Assembly (NCBI RefSeq): GCF_018130385.1
Contig: NZ_JAFCLU010000025.1
Location: 1 to 64,000 of the forward strand
Direction: 5' to 3'
Origin: Bradyrhizobium sp. AUGA SZCCT0283
GTDB taxonomy: Bacteria > Pseudomonadota > Alphaproteobacteria > Rhizobiales > Xanthobacteraceae
Length of the DNA stretch: 64,000 bases
The notes under the pieces were generated by a model. That model had not been told where the DNA came from, searched no databases, and was given only the letters and a program-made list of their open reading frames with translations. The position numbers and the translations under genes are program-made. Positions 1 through 6,821 of this stretch are shown here, piece after piece (position 1 is the first letter of the stretch; every line of letters begins with the position of its first letter).

Positions 1-25
1 CCGAATCTTGTCCGTATCCATTCAT
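1..25 (-). CDS. 5' end of an unidentified minus-strand gene (partial)
   Basis: A strong Shine-Dalgarno sequence, AAGGAGG on the minus strand at 31-37, is followed by two candidate ATG codons at 25 and 21 in different frames. They would begin MNGYGQDS or MDTDKIR. Only seven or eight codons lie inside the window, so the product cannot be named. Its orientation and place downstream of fliX suggest it could share the fliX transcript unless the hairpin between them stops transcription. Confidence 0.4.
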
Positions 26-75
26 CGCAACCTCCTTGGCTGAAGTGTTGCGACGACCGGTTGAATCCGCCCTGG

Positions 76-98
76 GTTGCCCGGTCAAGCCGGGCAAC
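76..98. repeat. Palindrome with 9-bp perfect stem downstream of fliX
   Basis: GTTGCCCGG at 76-84 and CCGGGCAAC at 90-98 pair around a five-base TCAAG loop. It lies between the fliX stop and the next minus-strand gene. No T-run follows, so it resembles an extragenic palindromic repeat of the type scattered through Bradyrhizobium genomes more than a simple terminator. Confidence 0.55.
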
Positions 99-110
99 GA
101 CATACAGAAG

Positions 111-524
111 CTAGAACCGGCCGGCCTTTGCCAGCTCGACTTCAACCCGCAGCTCGATCTCGGACAATACCGCGTCGAGGCCTGGATCGCCGGAGGAGGA
201 CTTCAGATTGGCCGCGGCATCGCGCAGCCGGTTCATCGTGGAAGCATCGAGATTGCCGGAGAGCAGTCCGAGCTTGAGCTCGTCGAGCACGTCGAGCGCG
301 CCCCTGCCCCGTGCTACCGAACGCTTGCGGCGCTCGGTCGGATCCTCGACGCCCTGCAGCGCGAGCAGCGCATCGATGTTGCCGGCGGCCCTGGGTGCAG
401 CAGCCGAGCGCGGCTCCTCGGGAGTCGACGGCGCTTCCGGCAGCGAGAAGCCGGTCGAACTGGTTCGCCGCGTGTTGTTCGCGGGCGCTCCAAGCGTGGT
501 GCCGTTCGGTCCGTAGATGCGCAT
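111..524 (-). CDS. fliX: FliX, flagellar assembly trans-acting regulator
   Basis: Predicted 137-residue cytoplasmic protein of the FliX family. In Caulobacter, FliX couples completion of the basal body to class III/IV flagellar transcription through FlbD. The protein begins MRIYGPNG, has a Pro/Ser-rich linker near residues 20-45, then the conserved helical part starting IDALLALQ (about residue 50). The open frame extends upstream to 680, but the family N-terminus and the divergent promoter region favour the ATG at 524. It is divergent from flgI, the usual alphaproteobacterial arrangement. A CtrA-like site lies about 44 bases upstream of its start. Confidence 0.85.
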   Translation of the reverse strand: MRIYGPNGTTLGAPANNTRRTSSTGFSLPEAPSTPEEPRSAAAPRAAGNIDALLALQGVEDPTERRKRSVARGRGALDVLDELKLGLLSGNLDASTMNRLRDAAANLKSSSGDPGLDAVLSEIELRVEVELAKAGRF

Positions 525-567
525 CGTGGTGATCTCGGCGTGAGAATAGCGCGACCTTCGCCTCCTT

Positions 568-586
568 ATGGTTAATGATGCGTAAA
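568..586 (-). promoter_or_regulatory. CtrA-like site in the fliX/flgI divergent region
   Basis: On the minus strand this reads TTTACGCATCATTAACCAT. That is TTTA-N7-TTAAC, one mismatch from the CtrA consensus TTAA-N7-TTAAC, and it includes the TTAACCAT half-site. It lies upstream of fliX (start 524) and also within the flgI promoter region. CtrA control of early flagellar genes is established in Alphaproteobacteria; binding here is inferred. Confidence 0.5.
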
Positions 587-703
587 TGGCTCGGCAAAAT
601 CTGCCGACGTGCGGCAGTTTCGCCCATCGTGGTGAAGCCGCCGTGGCATCATGCCTCCGGCGAACATTCAGCAATATCAAGCCATTGCCTCAGAAGCGCG
701 ACA

Positions 704-719
704 TGGCATGACCCTCGCA
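704..719 (+). promoter_or_regulatory. Possible sigma-54 -24/-12 element upstream of flgI
   Basis: TGGCATG-N4-TCGCA keeps the invariant GG and GC dinucleotides at sigma-54 spacing, with two mismatches to TGGCACG-N4-TTGCA. It lies about 70 bases before the flgI ATG. Sigma-54 drives many flagellar operons in Caulobacter, but its use here is only a motif-level guess. Confidence 0.25.
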
Positions 720-790
720 TAGTTAATGCCGGACCGCCGTCATGGGAGTGGCGCCAGCGGTCCGGTGGAAGACCTCGAGGGGAGCACAGG

Positions 791-1915
791 ATGCCCGGCA
801 TCCGTTCGGCAAGACTGATTTGGGTAGCCTGCGCCGCGCTGCTGGCGCTGGCGCTATCGCCCTCGTCCGGGGGCGCGACCTCGCGGATCAAGGATCTCGC
901 CAACATCGAAGGCGTTCGGCAGAACCAGTTGATCGGCTATGGCCTCGTGGTCGGCCTCAACGGCACCGGCGACACGCTGAACAACATCCCCTTCACCAAG
1001 CAATCGCTGCAGGCGATGCTCGAGCGCATGGGCGTCAACATCCGCGGCGCCACCATCCGCACCGGCAACGTCGCCGCCGTCATGGTCACCGGCAACCTGC
1101 CGGCGTTCGGCACCCAGGGCACGCGAATGGACGTCACGGTGTCCGCGCTCGGCGACGCCAAGAACCTGCAGGGCGGCACCCTGCTCGTCACCCCCCTGCT
1201 CGGCGCCGACGGCAACGTCTATGCGGTCGCCCAGGGTTCGCTCGCGATCTCCGGCTTCCAGGCCGAAGGCGAGGCCGCCAAGATCACCCGCGGCGTGCCG
1301 ACCGTCGGCCGTATCGCCAACGGCGCCATCATCGAGCGCGAGATCGAGTTCGCGCTCAATCGCCTGCCCAATGTCCGGCTGGCGCTGCGCAACGCCGACT
1401 TCACCACCGCCAAGCGCATCGCGGCGGCCGTCAACGATTTCCTCGGCGTCAAGACCGCCGAGCCGATCGATCCCTCCACGGTGCAGCTGGCGATCCCCGC
1501 CGAATTCAAGGGCAACGTCGTCGCCTTCCTGACCGAGATCGAGCAATTGCAGGTCGAGCCGGATCTCGCCGCCAAGATCGTCATCGACGAACGCTCCGGC
1601 ATCATCGTGATGGGCCGCGACGTCCGCGTCGCCACCGTGGCGGTGGCGCAAGGCAACCTCACCGTGACGATTTCCGAAAGCCCGCAAGTCAGCCAGCCCA
1701 ATCCGCTGTCGCGCGGCCGCACCGTGGTGACGCCGCGGACGGGGGTCAGCGTCAGCGAGGACGGCAAGAAATTCGCGGTCGTCAAGGACGGCGTCTCGCT
1801 GCAGCAGCTCGTCGACGGCCTCAACGGGCTTGGCATCGGCCCGCGCGACCTGATCGGCATCCTGCAGGCGATCAAGGCCGCCGGCGCGATTCAGGCCGAC
1901 ATCGAGGTGATGTGA
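791..1915 (+). CDS. flgI: FlgI, flagellar basal-body P-ring protein
   Basis: Periplasmic protein that forms the P ring around the flagellar rod in the peptidoglycan. The 374-residue product begins MPGIRSARL and has a Sec signal peptide (hydrophobic core about residues 8-22, cleavage near GGA). The mature part opens with the family signature SRIKDLANIEGVRQNQL and keeps the GYGLVVGLNGTGD motif. The end, near IKAAGAIQADIEVM, is typical and the length is normal. The frame is open back to 575, but the ATG at 791 follows a GAGGGGAG ribosome-binding site and directly precedes the signal peptide. Its stop overlaps the next gene's ATG by one base, indicating translational coupling. Confidence 0.95.
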   Translation: MPGIRSARLIWVACAALLALALSPSSGGATSRIKDLANIEGVRQNQLIGYGLVVGLNGTGDTLNNIPFTKQSLQAMLERMGVNIRGATIRTGNVAAVMVTGNLPAFGTQGTRMDVTVSALGDAKNLQGGTLLVTPLLGADGNVYAVAQGSLAISGFQAEGEAAKITRGVPTVGRIANGAIIEREIEFALNRLPNVRLALRNADFTTAKRIAAAVNDFLGVKTAEPIDPSTVQLAIPAEFKGNVVAFLTEIEQLQVEPDLAAKIVIDERSGIIVMGRDVRVATVAVAQGNLTVTISESPQVSQPNPLSRGRTVVTPRTGVSVSEDGKKFAVVKDGVSLQQLVDGLNGLGIGPRDLIGILQAIKAAGAIQADIEVM

Positions 1916-2241
1916 TGAATGGAATCGACAAGGCCTCGCTGATCAACGGCCGCAAGGATCTGCAGCTCGCCGACGCGTTGACCAAGGTTTCGCCTGAGGC
2001 GCAGAAGAAGACGCGCGCCAAGGCCCAGGAGTTCGAGGCGATGTTCCTCAATTCGATGTTTTCGCAGATGACCACCGGCGTCAAAGGCGAAGGGCCGTTC
2101 GGCGACACGACCGGCACCGGCGTCTGGCGCTCGATGCTGACGGACGAATATTCGAAATCCTTCGCCAAGTCCGGCGGCATCGGCATTTCAAACGACGTCT
2201 TCCGCACCTTGATCCTGCAGCAAGCCAACCGCGCCGCCTGA
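1915..2241 (+). CDS. FlgJ/CheL-type rod-binding protein
   Basis: Predicted 108-residue protein matching only the N-terminal rod-binding domain of FlgJ. The signature EFEAMFLNSMFSQM is followed by a glycine/threonine stretch and WRSMLTDEYSKSFAKSGGIGI. The C-terminal muramidase domain of enterobacterial FlgJ is absent, as usual in Alphaproteobacteria, where the short protein is often called CheL. It probably caps or scaffolds rod assembly in the periplasm. The start ATG overlaps the flgI TGA by one base (TGATG), so the two are almost certainly co-transcribed and translationally coupled. Confidence 0.85.
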   Translation: MNGIDKASLINGRKDLQLADALTKVSPEAQKKTRAKAQEFEAMFLNSMFSQMTTGVKGEGPFGDTTGTGVWRSMLTDEYSKSFAKSGGIGISNDVFRTLILQQANRAA

Positions 2242-2260
2242 TCCAAAAGGAAAACCCGAC

Positions 2261-2752
2261 ATGAATCAGCGTCCTCAGGCCAGCCCCGCGCCGGCACCAG
2301 CAAGAGCGATCTCCACGCCGGCCGAGGCGCGCAAGCTCGCGGAAGATCTGATGGACGTGATGAGCGGCCTGCTCGGGATCATCGAACGCGAGACCGAACT
2401 GGTTCGCGCCGGCGATGTGCGCGAGGCGATGCGGCTGGAAGATCAGAAGGGCGAGCTGTCGCGACGCTACATGGTCGCGGTCGAGAATCTGAAGAATGCG
2501 CAAAAATATCTGGCGCAGGTATCGCCGGAATTGCTGACCACGCTGCGCCGCCATCACGACACCTTCCGCGCGATGCTGCAGATCAACCTCACCGTCCTTG
2601 CGACCGCGCACGCGGTGTCCGAAGGCATCGTGCGCGGCGTCAACGCCGAGATCCAGCGCAAGAATATTCCGAACACCTATACCGCTTCGGGACAACGCGC
2701 CATGCCGGGACCGCGCAACATCACCCCGCTCACGGTCAGCCGCTCGCTGTAA
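2261..2752 (+). CDS. FlgN-like flagellar export chaperone
   Basis: Predicted 163-residue, mostly helical cytoplasmic protein. A Pro/Ala-rich N-terminus of about 20 residues precedes a long helical hairpin (about residues 23-125) and a basic, flexible tail. This matches the FlgN family, which holds hook-associated proteins FlgK and FlgL before export. It begins 19 bases after the CheL-type gene, preceded by AAAAGGAAAA, and is probably the last gene of the flgI operon. Similarity is at the level of helical pattern and context, so the family call is less secure than for flgI. Confidence 0.65.
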   Translation: MNQRPQASPAPAPARAISTPAEARKLAEDLMDVMSGLLGIIERETELVRAGDVREAMRLEDQKGELSRRYMVAVENLKNAQKYLAQVSPELLTTLRRHHDTFRAMLQINLTVLATAHAVSEGIVRGVNAEIQRKNIPNTYTASGQRAMPGPRNITPLTVSRSL

Positions 2753-2951
2753 CCTCTAAAGCGCGGATGACCTCGACGCCAAACCGCTTGCACCCTGGCG
2801 GGTCATGCGGTCGTTACATTTTTCGCTAAATTGCCGCGCCGGCGTCAGCGCGGGGTTTAGCGTATTCCCTAACATCCCATTGAGAGGTGTGGAGCTATAT
2901 TGCGATCCGAGAGGGGTTGGGATTTGACTCGAGGGAAGCCAGGAGGCTGCC

Positions 2952-3317
2952 ATGAGTACGGATTTCAGCATCAAGCCGGTGGGGGCCCCGGTTGCAATGC
3001 CGATCGCACCGCCCGTGAGCGAAGCGGTGCATAAGGCGGTCACGACAGAACTGCCGGCGGCGCAAACCGTCACGGCGGCGGATGCGAGCGCACGTGCGCG
3101 GTCGGAGTCAGATGCGGTCAATGTTTCCAGATCGCGTCAGGTGGTTTTCGATCGCGCCGCAGCCTCGATCGTCTATCAGGTCGTCGATGTCAGGACCAGC
3201 GTGGTGGTGCAGCAGTTTCCCGATGAAGCGGTGCTGCGCCGTCGCGCCTATTTCCACGCCCTCGACCTGACCAAGGGCGCGCCCACGCGTGCTCTCGCCA
3301 CCGACCGCAAGGCTTGA
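2952..3317 (+). CDS. FlaG-like flagellar protein
   Basis: Predicted 121-residue protein with a low-complexity N-terminal half and a conserved C-terminal part: SIVYQVVDVRTSVVVQQFPDE, followed by LRRRAYFHAL. That pattern (I-Y-x-V-V-D, then V-V-Q-Q-F-P) is the hallmark of FlaG-type proteins, which affect filament growth in other bacteria. A good ribosome-binding site (AGGAGG, 2941-2946) precedes the ATG. It is separated from the flgI operon by 200 bases that probably contain its own promoter, and it converges with flaF at 3329. Confidence 0.6.
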   Translation: MSTDFSIKPVGAPVAMPIAPPVSEAVHKAVTTELPAAQTVTAADASARARSESDAVNVSRSRQVVFDRAAASIVYQVVDVRTSVVVQQFPDEAVLRRRAYFHALDLTKGAPTRALATDRKA

Positions 3318-3328
3318 CGCGCGAACCG

Positions 3329-3694
3329 TCAGGCCTTGCCTGACAGGCCCGCGGCGAGGTTGCAATTGATGTCGATCAGAGACTTCAGTTTCGCCGGATC
3401 CGGATTCAGCTGCATGTCGATCGTCTGCTTCATCACGAACACGCCGATATTGGCGATGTTCTGACGGATTTCCAGCGGCTGCGGATTGTCGTTGGTCTCC
3501 ACCGCGCTCATGAAGATCGACCACAGCCGGCGATTGAAGAGCAGCGCATGGTGCATGTTCTTGTCGGGGCCCGCCCAGCTGGCCTGGACATCCAGAAGCT
3601 GTCTCGCAGCCTTCAGCAGCGCCTGCGCCTCGATTTCACGGGGGGATGCCGTTGTATGTAACGCACGCGAGTAGGCTTGGGCTGCATTGGACAT
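3329..3694 (-). CDS. flaF: FlaF, flagellin synthesis regulator (copy 1)
   Basis: Predicted 121-residue FlaF protein. In Caulobacter, FlaF is needed for flagellin translation and secretion and works opposite FlbT. The family pattern is clear: AAQAYSRAL at the N-terminus, SPREIEAQALLKAAR, LLFNRRLWSIFMS, PLEIRQNIANIGVFV and a closing INCNLAAGLSGKA. The start at 3694 follows GAGGTGG. It is a paralogue of the gene at 4301-4669 and is probably transcribed separately, because 207 bases with TTTA/TTAG elements lie upstream. Confidence 0.85.
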   Translation of the reverse strand: MSNAAQAYSRALHTTASPREIEAQALLKAARQLLDVQASWAGPDKNMHHALLFNRRLWSIFMSAVETNDNPQPLEIRQNIANIGVFVMKQTIDMQLNPDPAKLKSLIDINCNLAAGLSGKA

Positions 3695-3770
3695 TCACCA
3701 CCTCGATGGGAGCGGTTCGCAGGACCGCAGGGGGACTTCAAAACTGCCCAACTTTCATACAGTTCGCGCC

Positions 3771-3785
3771 TTTAAATATGGTTAG
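3771..3785. promoter_or_regulatory. Weak CtrA-like site upstream of flaF copy 1
   Basis: TTTAAATATGGTTAG fits TTAA-N7-TTAA with one mismatch in each half. On the minus strand it contains CTAACCATA, close to the TTAACCAT half-site seen before the flagellin genes. It lies about 80 bases upstream of flaF copy 1. Confidence 0.35.
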
Positions 3786-3901
3786 CAACGGTTACCAAAT
3801 GTGACGGAGTCCGGGCATTCACCGGCGACCGCGCCGATCGTCGATGAGCTGCATCGTTGGTGGTCGTGAGGTCGATCGCGGGGAAGCGAGGTTCAGGACA
3901 A

Positions 3902-4267
3902 TCAGACCCGATCGACCGGCGCCGAGTTCAGGGTCGACTGCCCGGTGGCGGGATTGGTGACCACGGTCTTGATCGTGCCGTGGCCGACCTTCGACATCAA
4001 GAATTTGGAGTCGCCCATCCTGAAGGCGTTGTCCTTGATCAGGACGTCCTGGAATTTGATCGGACCGTTGCCGCTCTGATATCTCACCTTCGCGCGAAAT
4101 CCCTCCACGTTGGACACCGTGAAGGAAAACTTCTCGCCCGTCGAATAGGTCCCCTTCCAGGTCCCTTCCCACTGCGTGGCATCGACCGGGACATAGGTCG
4201 TATGCGACGGAGGCGTCGGGGGTTTGGACGTGTAGCCCGCCGCAAGAACGCTGAAGATGTCACCCAT
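3902..4267 (-). CDS. Small protein of unknown function between the two flaF genes
   Basis: Predicted 121-residue protein that I do not recognise. It starts MGDIFSVLAAGY, has a short Pro-rich stretch near residue 17, then a beta-rich domain beginning WEGTWKGTYSTGEKFSFTV with alternating hydrophobic residues to the end. That pattern suggests a small beta-sandwich or lipocalin-like fold. No convincing signal peptide or membrane segment is seen. It lies 33 bases downstream of flaF copy 2 on the same strand, so it is probably in the flbT-flaF transcript. The position hints at a flagellin-related role, but no function is shown. Confidence 0.6.
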   Translation of the reverse strand: MGDIFSVLAAGYTSKPPTPPSHTTYVPVDATQWEGTWKGTYSTGEKFSFTVSNVEGFRAKVRYQSGNGPIKFQDVLIKDNAFRMGDSKFLMSKVGHGTIKTVVTNPATGQSTLNSAPVDRV

Positions 4268-4300
4268 AGCTCAACATTCCTGCTTGATGCCCGTTGCTAT

Positions 4301-4669
4301 TCAGGCGCGGCCGCTGAGGCCGGCCGCGAGATTGCGGTTGATCTCGATCAGCGGCTTGATGTGCTCGACCTGCGGGCTGATCTGCAGCGCCATGGTCTGG
4401 CTCAGAACGAAGATGCCGAGGTTGGCGATGTTCTGTCGCACTTCCAACGGCTGCTGGTTTTCATCGCGCAAGACGTCGCTGAGAAAGATGGCCCATAGCT
4501 TGCGGTTGAACATCAGCGCTTCGGAGATCTGCTCGCTCGTCGCATGTTCATTGGTGACGATAGCCTGCAACTTGTTCGCCGCCTTCAGCAGGGCCTGGGC
4601 TTCGATATCACGGGGCGAGGAGGTAGTGGTCGCAACACGCGCGTAAGCCTTGGCGGCAGCACTAGACAT
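4301..4669 (-). CDS. flaF: FlaF, flagellin synthesis regulator (copy 2)
   Basis: Second FlaF paralogue, 122 residues. It shares the SPRDIEAQALLKAA, LMFNRKLWAIFLSD, PLEVRQNIANLGIFV and INRNLAAGLSGRA motifs with the copy at 3329-3694, but the sequence between motifs differs clearly, so the duplication is not recent. It follows flbT by only three bases. The usual alphaproteobacterial flaF-flbT pair is thus kept with this copy, making it the likely ancestral partner of FlbT. Confidence 0.88.
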   Translation of the reverse strand: MSSAAAKAYARVATTTSSPRDIEAQALLKAANKLQAIVTNEHATSEQISEALMFNRKLWAIFLSDVLRDENQQPLEVRQNIANLGIFVLSQTMALQISPQVEHIKPLIEINRNLAAGLSGRA

Positions 4670-4672
4670 TCG

Positions 4673-5050
4673 TCACCTCAGCAACTCCTCTTCCAGTTTG
4701 ATAAGCTTGCGGATTTCCTTTAACGAATTGTAGAGCTGGCCGCTTAAAATTAGCTTACTTGCGGCCTCGATCTGCGGCCTGAAGCTTGGCACCGCCGCCA
4801 GCAAATCCTTGACGAAGCCCATATAAAGTTCCTGGTACTTCGGGATGTCCTTCTCCAGATACATCATCTGCGCGCAGAGATAGAGCCGCTTCACCGGGGA
4901 ATTGGCCGTCTCCGCCGTCAGGATGTCCTTCTCGCGCAGGATCGGCGCTGCGCCATCGATCAAAAAGTGGGCTCGCGTCTCCGAATTGGTGATCACGCTT
5001 TCGCCGATGATGATCCGCTCGAACGGCTTCAATTCAACCTTCAGCGCCAT
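4673..5050 (-). CDS. flbT: FlbT, flagellin translation repressor
   Basis: Predicted 125-residue FlbT. In Caulobacter, FlbT binds the 5' untranslated region of flagellin mRNA and promotes its decay until the hook is finished. Family features are the start MALKVELKPFERIIIGESVI, the ITNSETRAHFLIDG segment and a helical C-terminus ending IRKLIKLEEELLR. It heads a short minus-strand operon with flaF copy 2 and probably the unknown gene after it. Its natural targets would be the two flagellin mRNAs encoded just upstream (5281-8072). Confidence 0.92.
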   Translation of the reverse strand: MALKVELKPFERIIIGESVITNSETRAHFLIDGAAPILREKDILTAETANSPVKRLYLCAQMMYLEKDIPKYQELYMGFVKDLLAAVPSFRPQIEAASKLILSGQLYNSLKEIRKLIKLEEELLR

Positions 5051-5227
5051 CGCCTTATCCCTTGCAAACCGCCGCGTCGCGGCGCGTGTGTCCGGAAACA
5101 GTTTCCACGAATCACCATGAACAATACCCGAACATTCGAATGCAAAACTGCATCAAAAAAAAGGCTTTTGCTTCATCAACCGAGCAAGTTTCAGGCGTTG
5201 TCCGTCGGCCCCATCGCGGCTTCAATG

Positions 5228-5258
5228 AAAAACGGCGGGGCCCTGCCCCGCCGTTTTG
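5228..5258 (-). terminator. Rho-independent terminator of flagellin gene 1
   Basis: A perfect 13-bp stem (5229-5241 and 5245-5257, AAAACGGCGGGGC) has a three-base loop. On the minus strand the stem ends in a run of five T. It lies about 25 bases after the stop of the flagellin gene at 5281. Confidence 0.85.
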
Positions 5259-5280
5259 ATGGCTCGAACGTTGCTCCGGC

Positions 5281-6540
5281 TTACTGCAGGAGCTTGAGCA
5301 CGCTCTGCTGCGACTGGTTGGCAAGCGCGAGCGCCGAGACCGCGATCGACTGGCGGGTCGACAGCGCCTGGCTGTTGGCCGCCTCCTCGTTGGAGTCGGC
5401 CAAGGTCAGGTTGGCCGACCCGGTCTGCAGCACATTGATGATGTTCTTCGCGAAATCCTGGCGGATCTGCACGATCGAGAGGTTGGCACCGAACGCCGAG
5501 GCCTGCGAGCGCAGCGTGCTGCTGGCGTTGTTGAGCGCCGTCAGCACCTTGCCGGTCAACACGTTGTCGATGAAATCGGTGCCGGCGGCGAGCGGTGCGA
5601 GGCCGAGGCCATTCGGGTCGAAGCTGACCCCTGCGATCGTCAACGTCGACTTGCCGGTTTCGTTGAAGATCAGCTTCAGCGAGTTGCCGTCCAGCAGGTT
5701 GATGCCGTTGAACGATGCATCCTGCGCCGTGGTCTTGATCTGCTCAATGACCTGGTTGTACTGGCTGACCAGGGTGGCGCGCGCGGTTTGCGACACCGCA
5801 TCGGGAACCGCTGCAACGACTGCACCACCGGCGCCGCCACCGAGCGCGTTGGCGCTAATGTTGATCGCGTCGAGCGCTGTCGGCGCAGTAGGGGCCGCGG
5901 TGCCGGTGATCACCTGGCCTGCACCATCGTTTGTCGACGTGAAGGTCAGATCATCCGGGCCGGTGATCGAACCCGACAGGTTGACGCCCGCCACTGCCAG
6001 CGCCGTGTTGAGCTGGTCGAGAGTCTTGACAGTCGCCGTCTTGGTCGTGGGATTGAAGGCCGAGGCAGCCGTGCCGATCGTGATGGTCACAGCGGTGCCT
6101 GCCGAATTGGTGAACGTGTAAACACCACCGTTGAGCTTGCTGGTCGTGAGGTCGGCGGCAGTCGCCGGACCTGCGGGGGGGACCCCGGCGCCCGTGCCGG
6201 TGAATGCAATGCTGGACTTGGTGCTGTAGCCCGTCGGCTGCTGCAGGGCCTGGTTGGCGATCGACTTGGCGGTATCGACCAGCTTCTGCAGCGAGGTGAT
6301 GCCGGTGTTGGCGGCCTGCAGCACCTGCACGCCGTTGCCGATGCTGTCGAGCAGATTGCTGATGTCGCCGGCGCGGGCATCGAGGCCGGCCGCGGTGAAG
6401 TAGTTGGTCGGGTTGTCGAGCGCGCTGTTGACCTTCTTGCCGGTGGCGAGGCGGGTCTGCGTGGTCGAGAGCAGTTCGGCGGTGCCCTGCAGCGAGAGCA
6501 GGTTCTGGCGGACTGCCGCCGTCAGGACAATATCGGACAT
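5281..6540 (-). CDS. fliC: Flagellin (copy 1)
   Basis: Predicted 419-residue flagellin. The N-terminal D0/D1 part (MSDIVLTAAVRQNLLSLQ, then LLSTTQTRLATGKKVNSAL) and the C-terminal D1/D0 helix (about residues 320-419, ending ANQSQQSVLKLLQ) are conserved. The centre (about 110-260) is Thr/Ala-rich and variable, as expected for the exposed filament surface. I chose the ATG at 6540, preceded by GAGGAAGG, over an upstream ATG because the family begins at MSDI. It has its own terminator and promoter region and is followed by flbT/flaF. The length fits the simple ~42-kDa flagellins of rhizobia. Confidence 0.93.
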   Translation of the reverse strand: MSDIVLTAAVRQNLLSLQGTAELLSTTQTRLATGKKVNSALDNPTNYFTAAGLDARAGDISNLLDSIGNGVQVLQAANTGITSLQKLVDTAKSIANQALQQPTGYSTKSSIAFTGTGAGVPPAGPATAADLTTSKLNGGVYTFTNSAGTAVTITIGTAASAFNPTTKTATVKTLDQLNTALAVAGVNLSGSITGPDDLTFTSTNDGAGQVITGTAAPTAPTALDAINISANALGGGAGGAVVAAVPDAVSQTARATLVSQYNQVIEQIKTTAQDASFNGINLLDGNSLKLIFNETGKSTLTIAGVSFDPNGLGLAPLAAGTDFIDNVLTGKVLTALNNASSTLRSQASAFGANLSIVQIRQDFAKNIINVLQTGSANLTLADSNEEAANSQALSTRQSIAVSALALANQSQQSVLKLLQ

Positions 6541-6633
6541 ATTCAACGCCTTCCTCAAGTGTGCGTCGCCAGCGACTTCTCCCGCGCCGACGGGCTACAT
6601 GACTTCACCCGAGTACGTTATGAACAAAAGCTT

Positions 6634-6649
6634 TTAAAATGTGGTTAAC
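6634..6649 (+). promoter_or_regulatory. CtrA box upstream of flagellin gene 1
   Basis: TTAAAATGTGGTTAAC is an exact match to the CtrA consensus TTAA-N7-TTAAC. It lies 94 bases upstream of the flagellin 1 ATG, in the only gap between the two flagellin genes. The element is nearly symmetrical, so its direction is not decisive. Confidence 0.6.
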
Positions 6650-6664
6650 CGCACCTTATCAAGC

Positions 6665-6672
6665 ATGGTTAA
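6665..6672 (-). promoter_or_regulatory. CtrA half-site upstream of flagellin gene 1
   Basis: ATGGTTAA on the plus strand is TTAACCAT on the minus strand. It lies 16 bases beyond the full CtrA box and in the same sense as the flagellin gene. Confidence 0.4.
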
Positions 6673-6764
6673 AATACCCGATACGCCGCTCGCGCCCGTT
6701 TCAGGCGCTGTTTTCGAGCGATCTGATCCTCTTGTCGCGACGGCGGCTGCCGGATCCCAGACAC

Positions 6765-6793
6765 AAAAAAACGGCGGGGCCGAAGCCCCGCCG
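6765..6793 (-). terminator. Rho-independent terminator of flagellin gene 2
   Basis: CGGCGGGGC (6772-6780) pairs with GCCCCGCCG (6785-6793) around a CGAA loop. On the minus strand the stem is followed by seven T (6771-6765). It ends the flagellin gene whose stop is at 6822. Confidence 0.88.
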
Positions 6794-6821
6794 CCGTGAT
6801 GGATCGAAAAGTTCGCCGAAA

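Noticed and set aside
742..1914. Plus-strand frame in front of the FlgJ/CheL-type protein
   Set aside because: It runs in the wrong frame through flgI and is Arg/Pro-rich shadow; the real protein begins at 1915.
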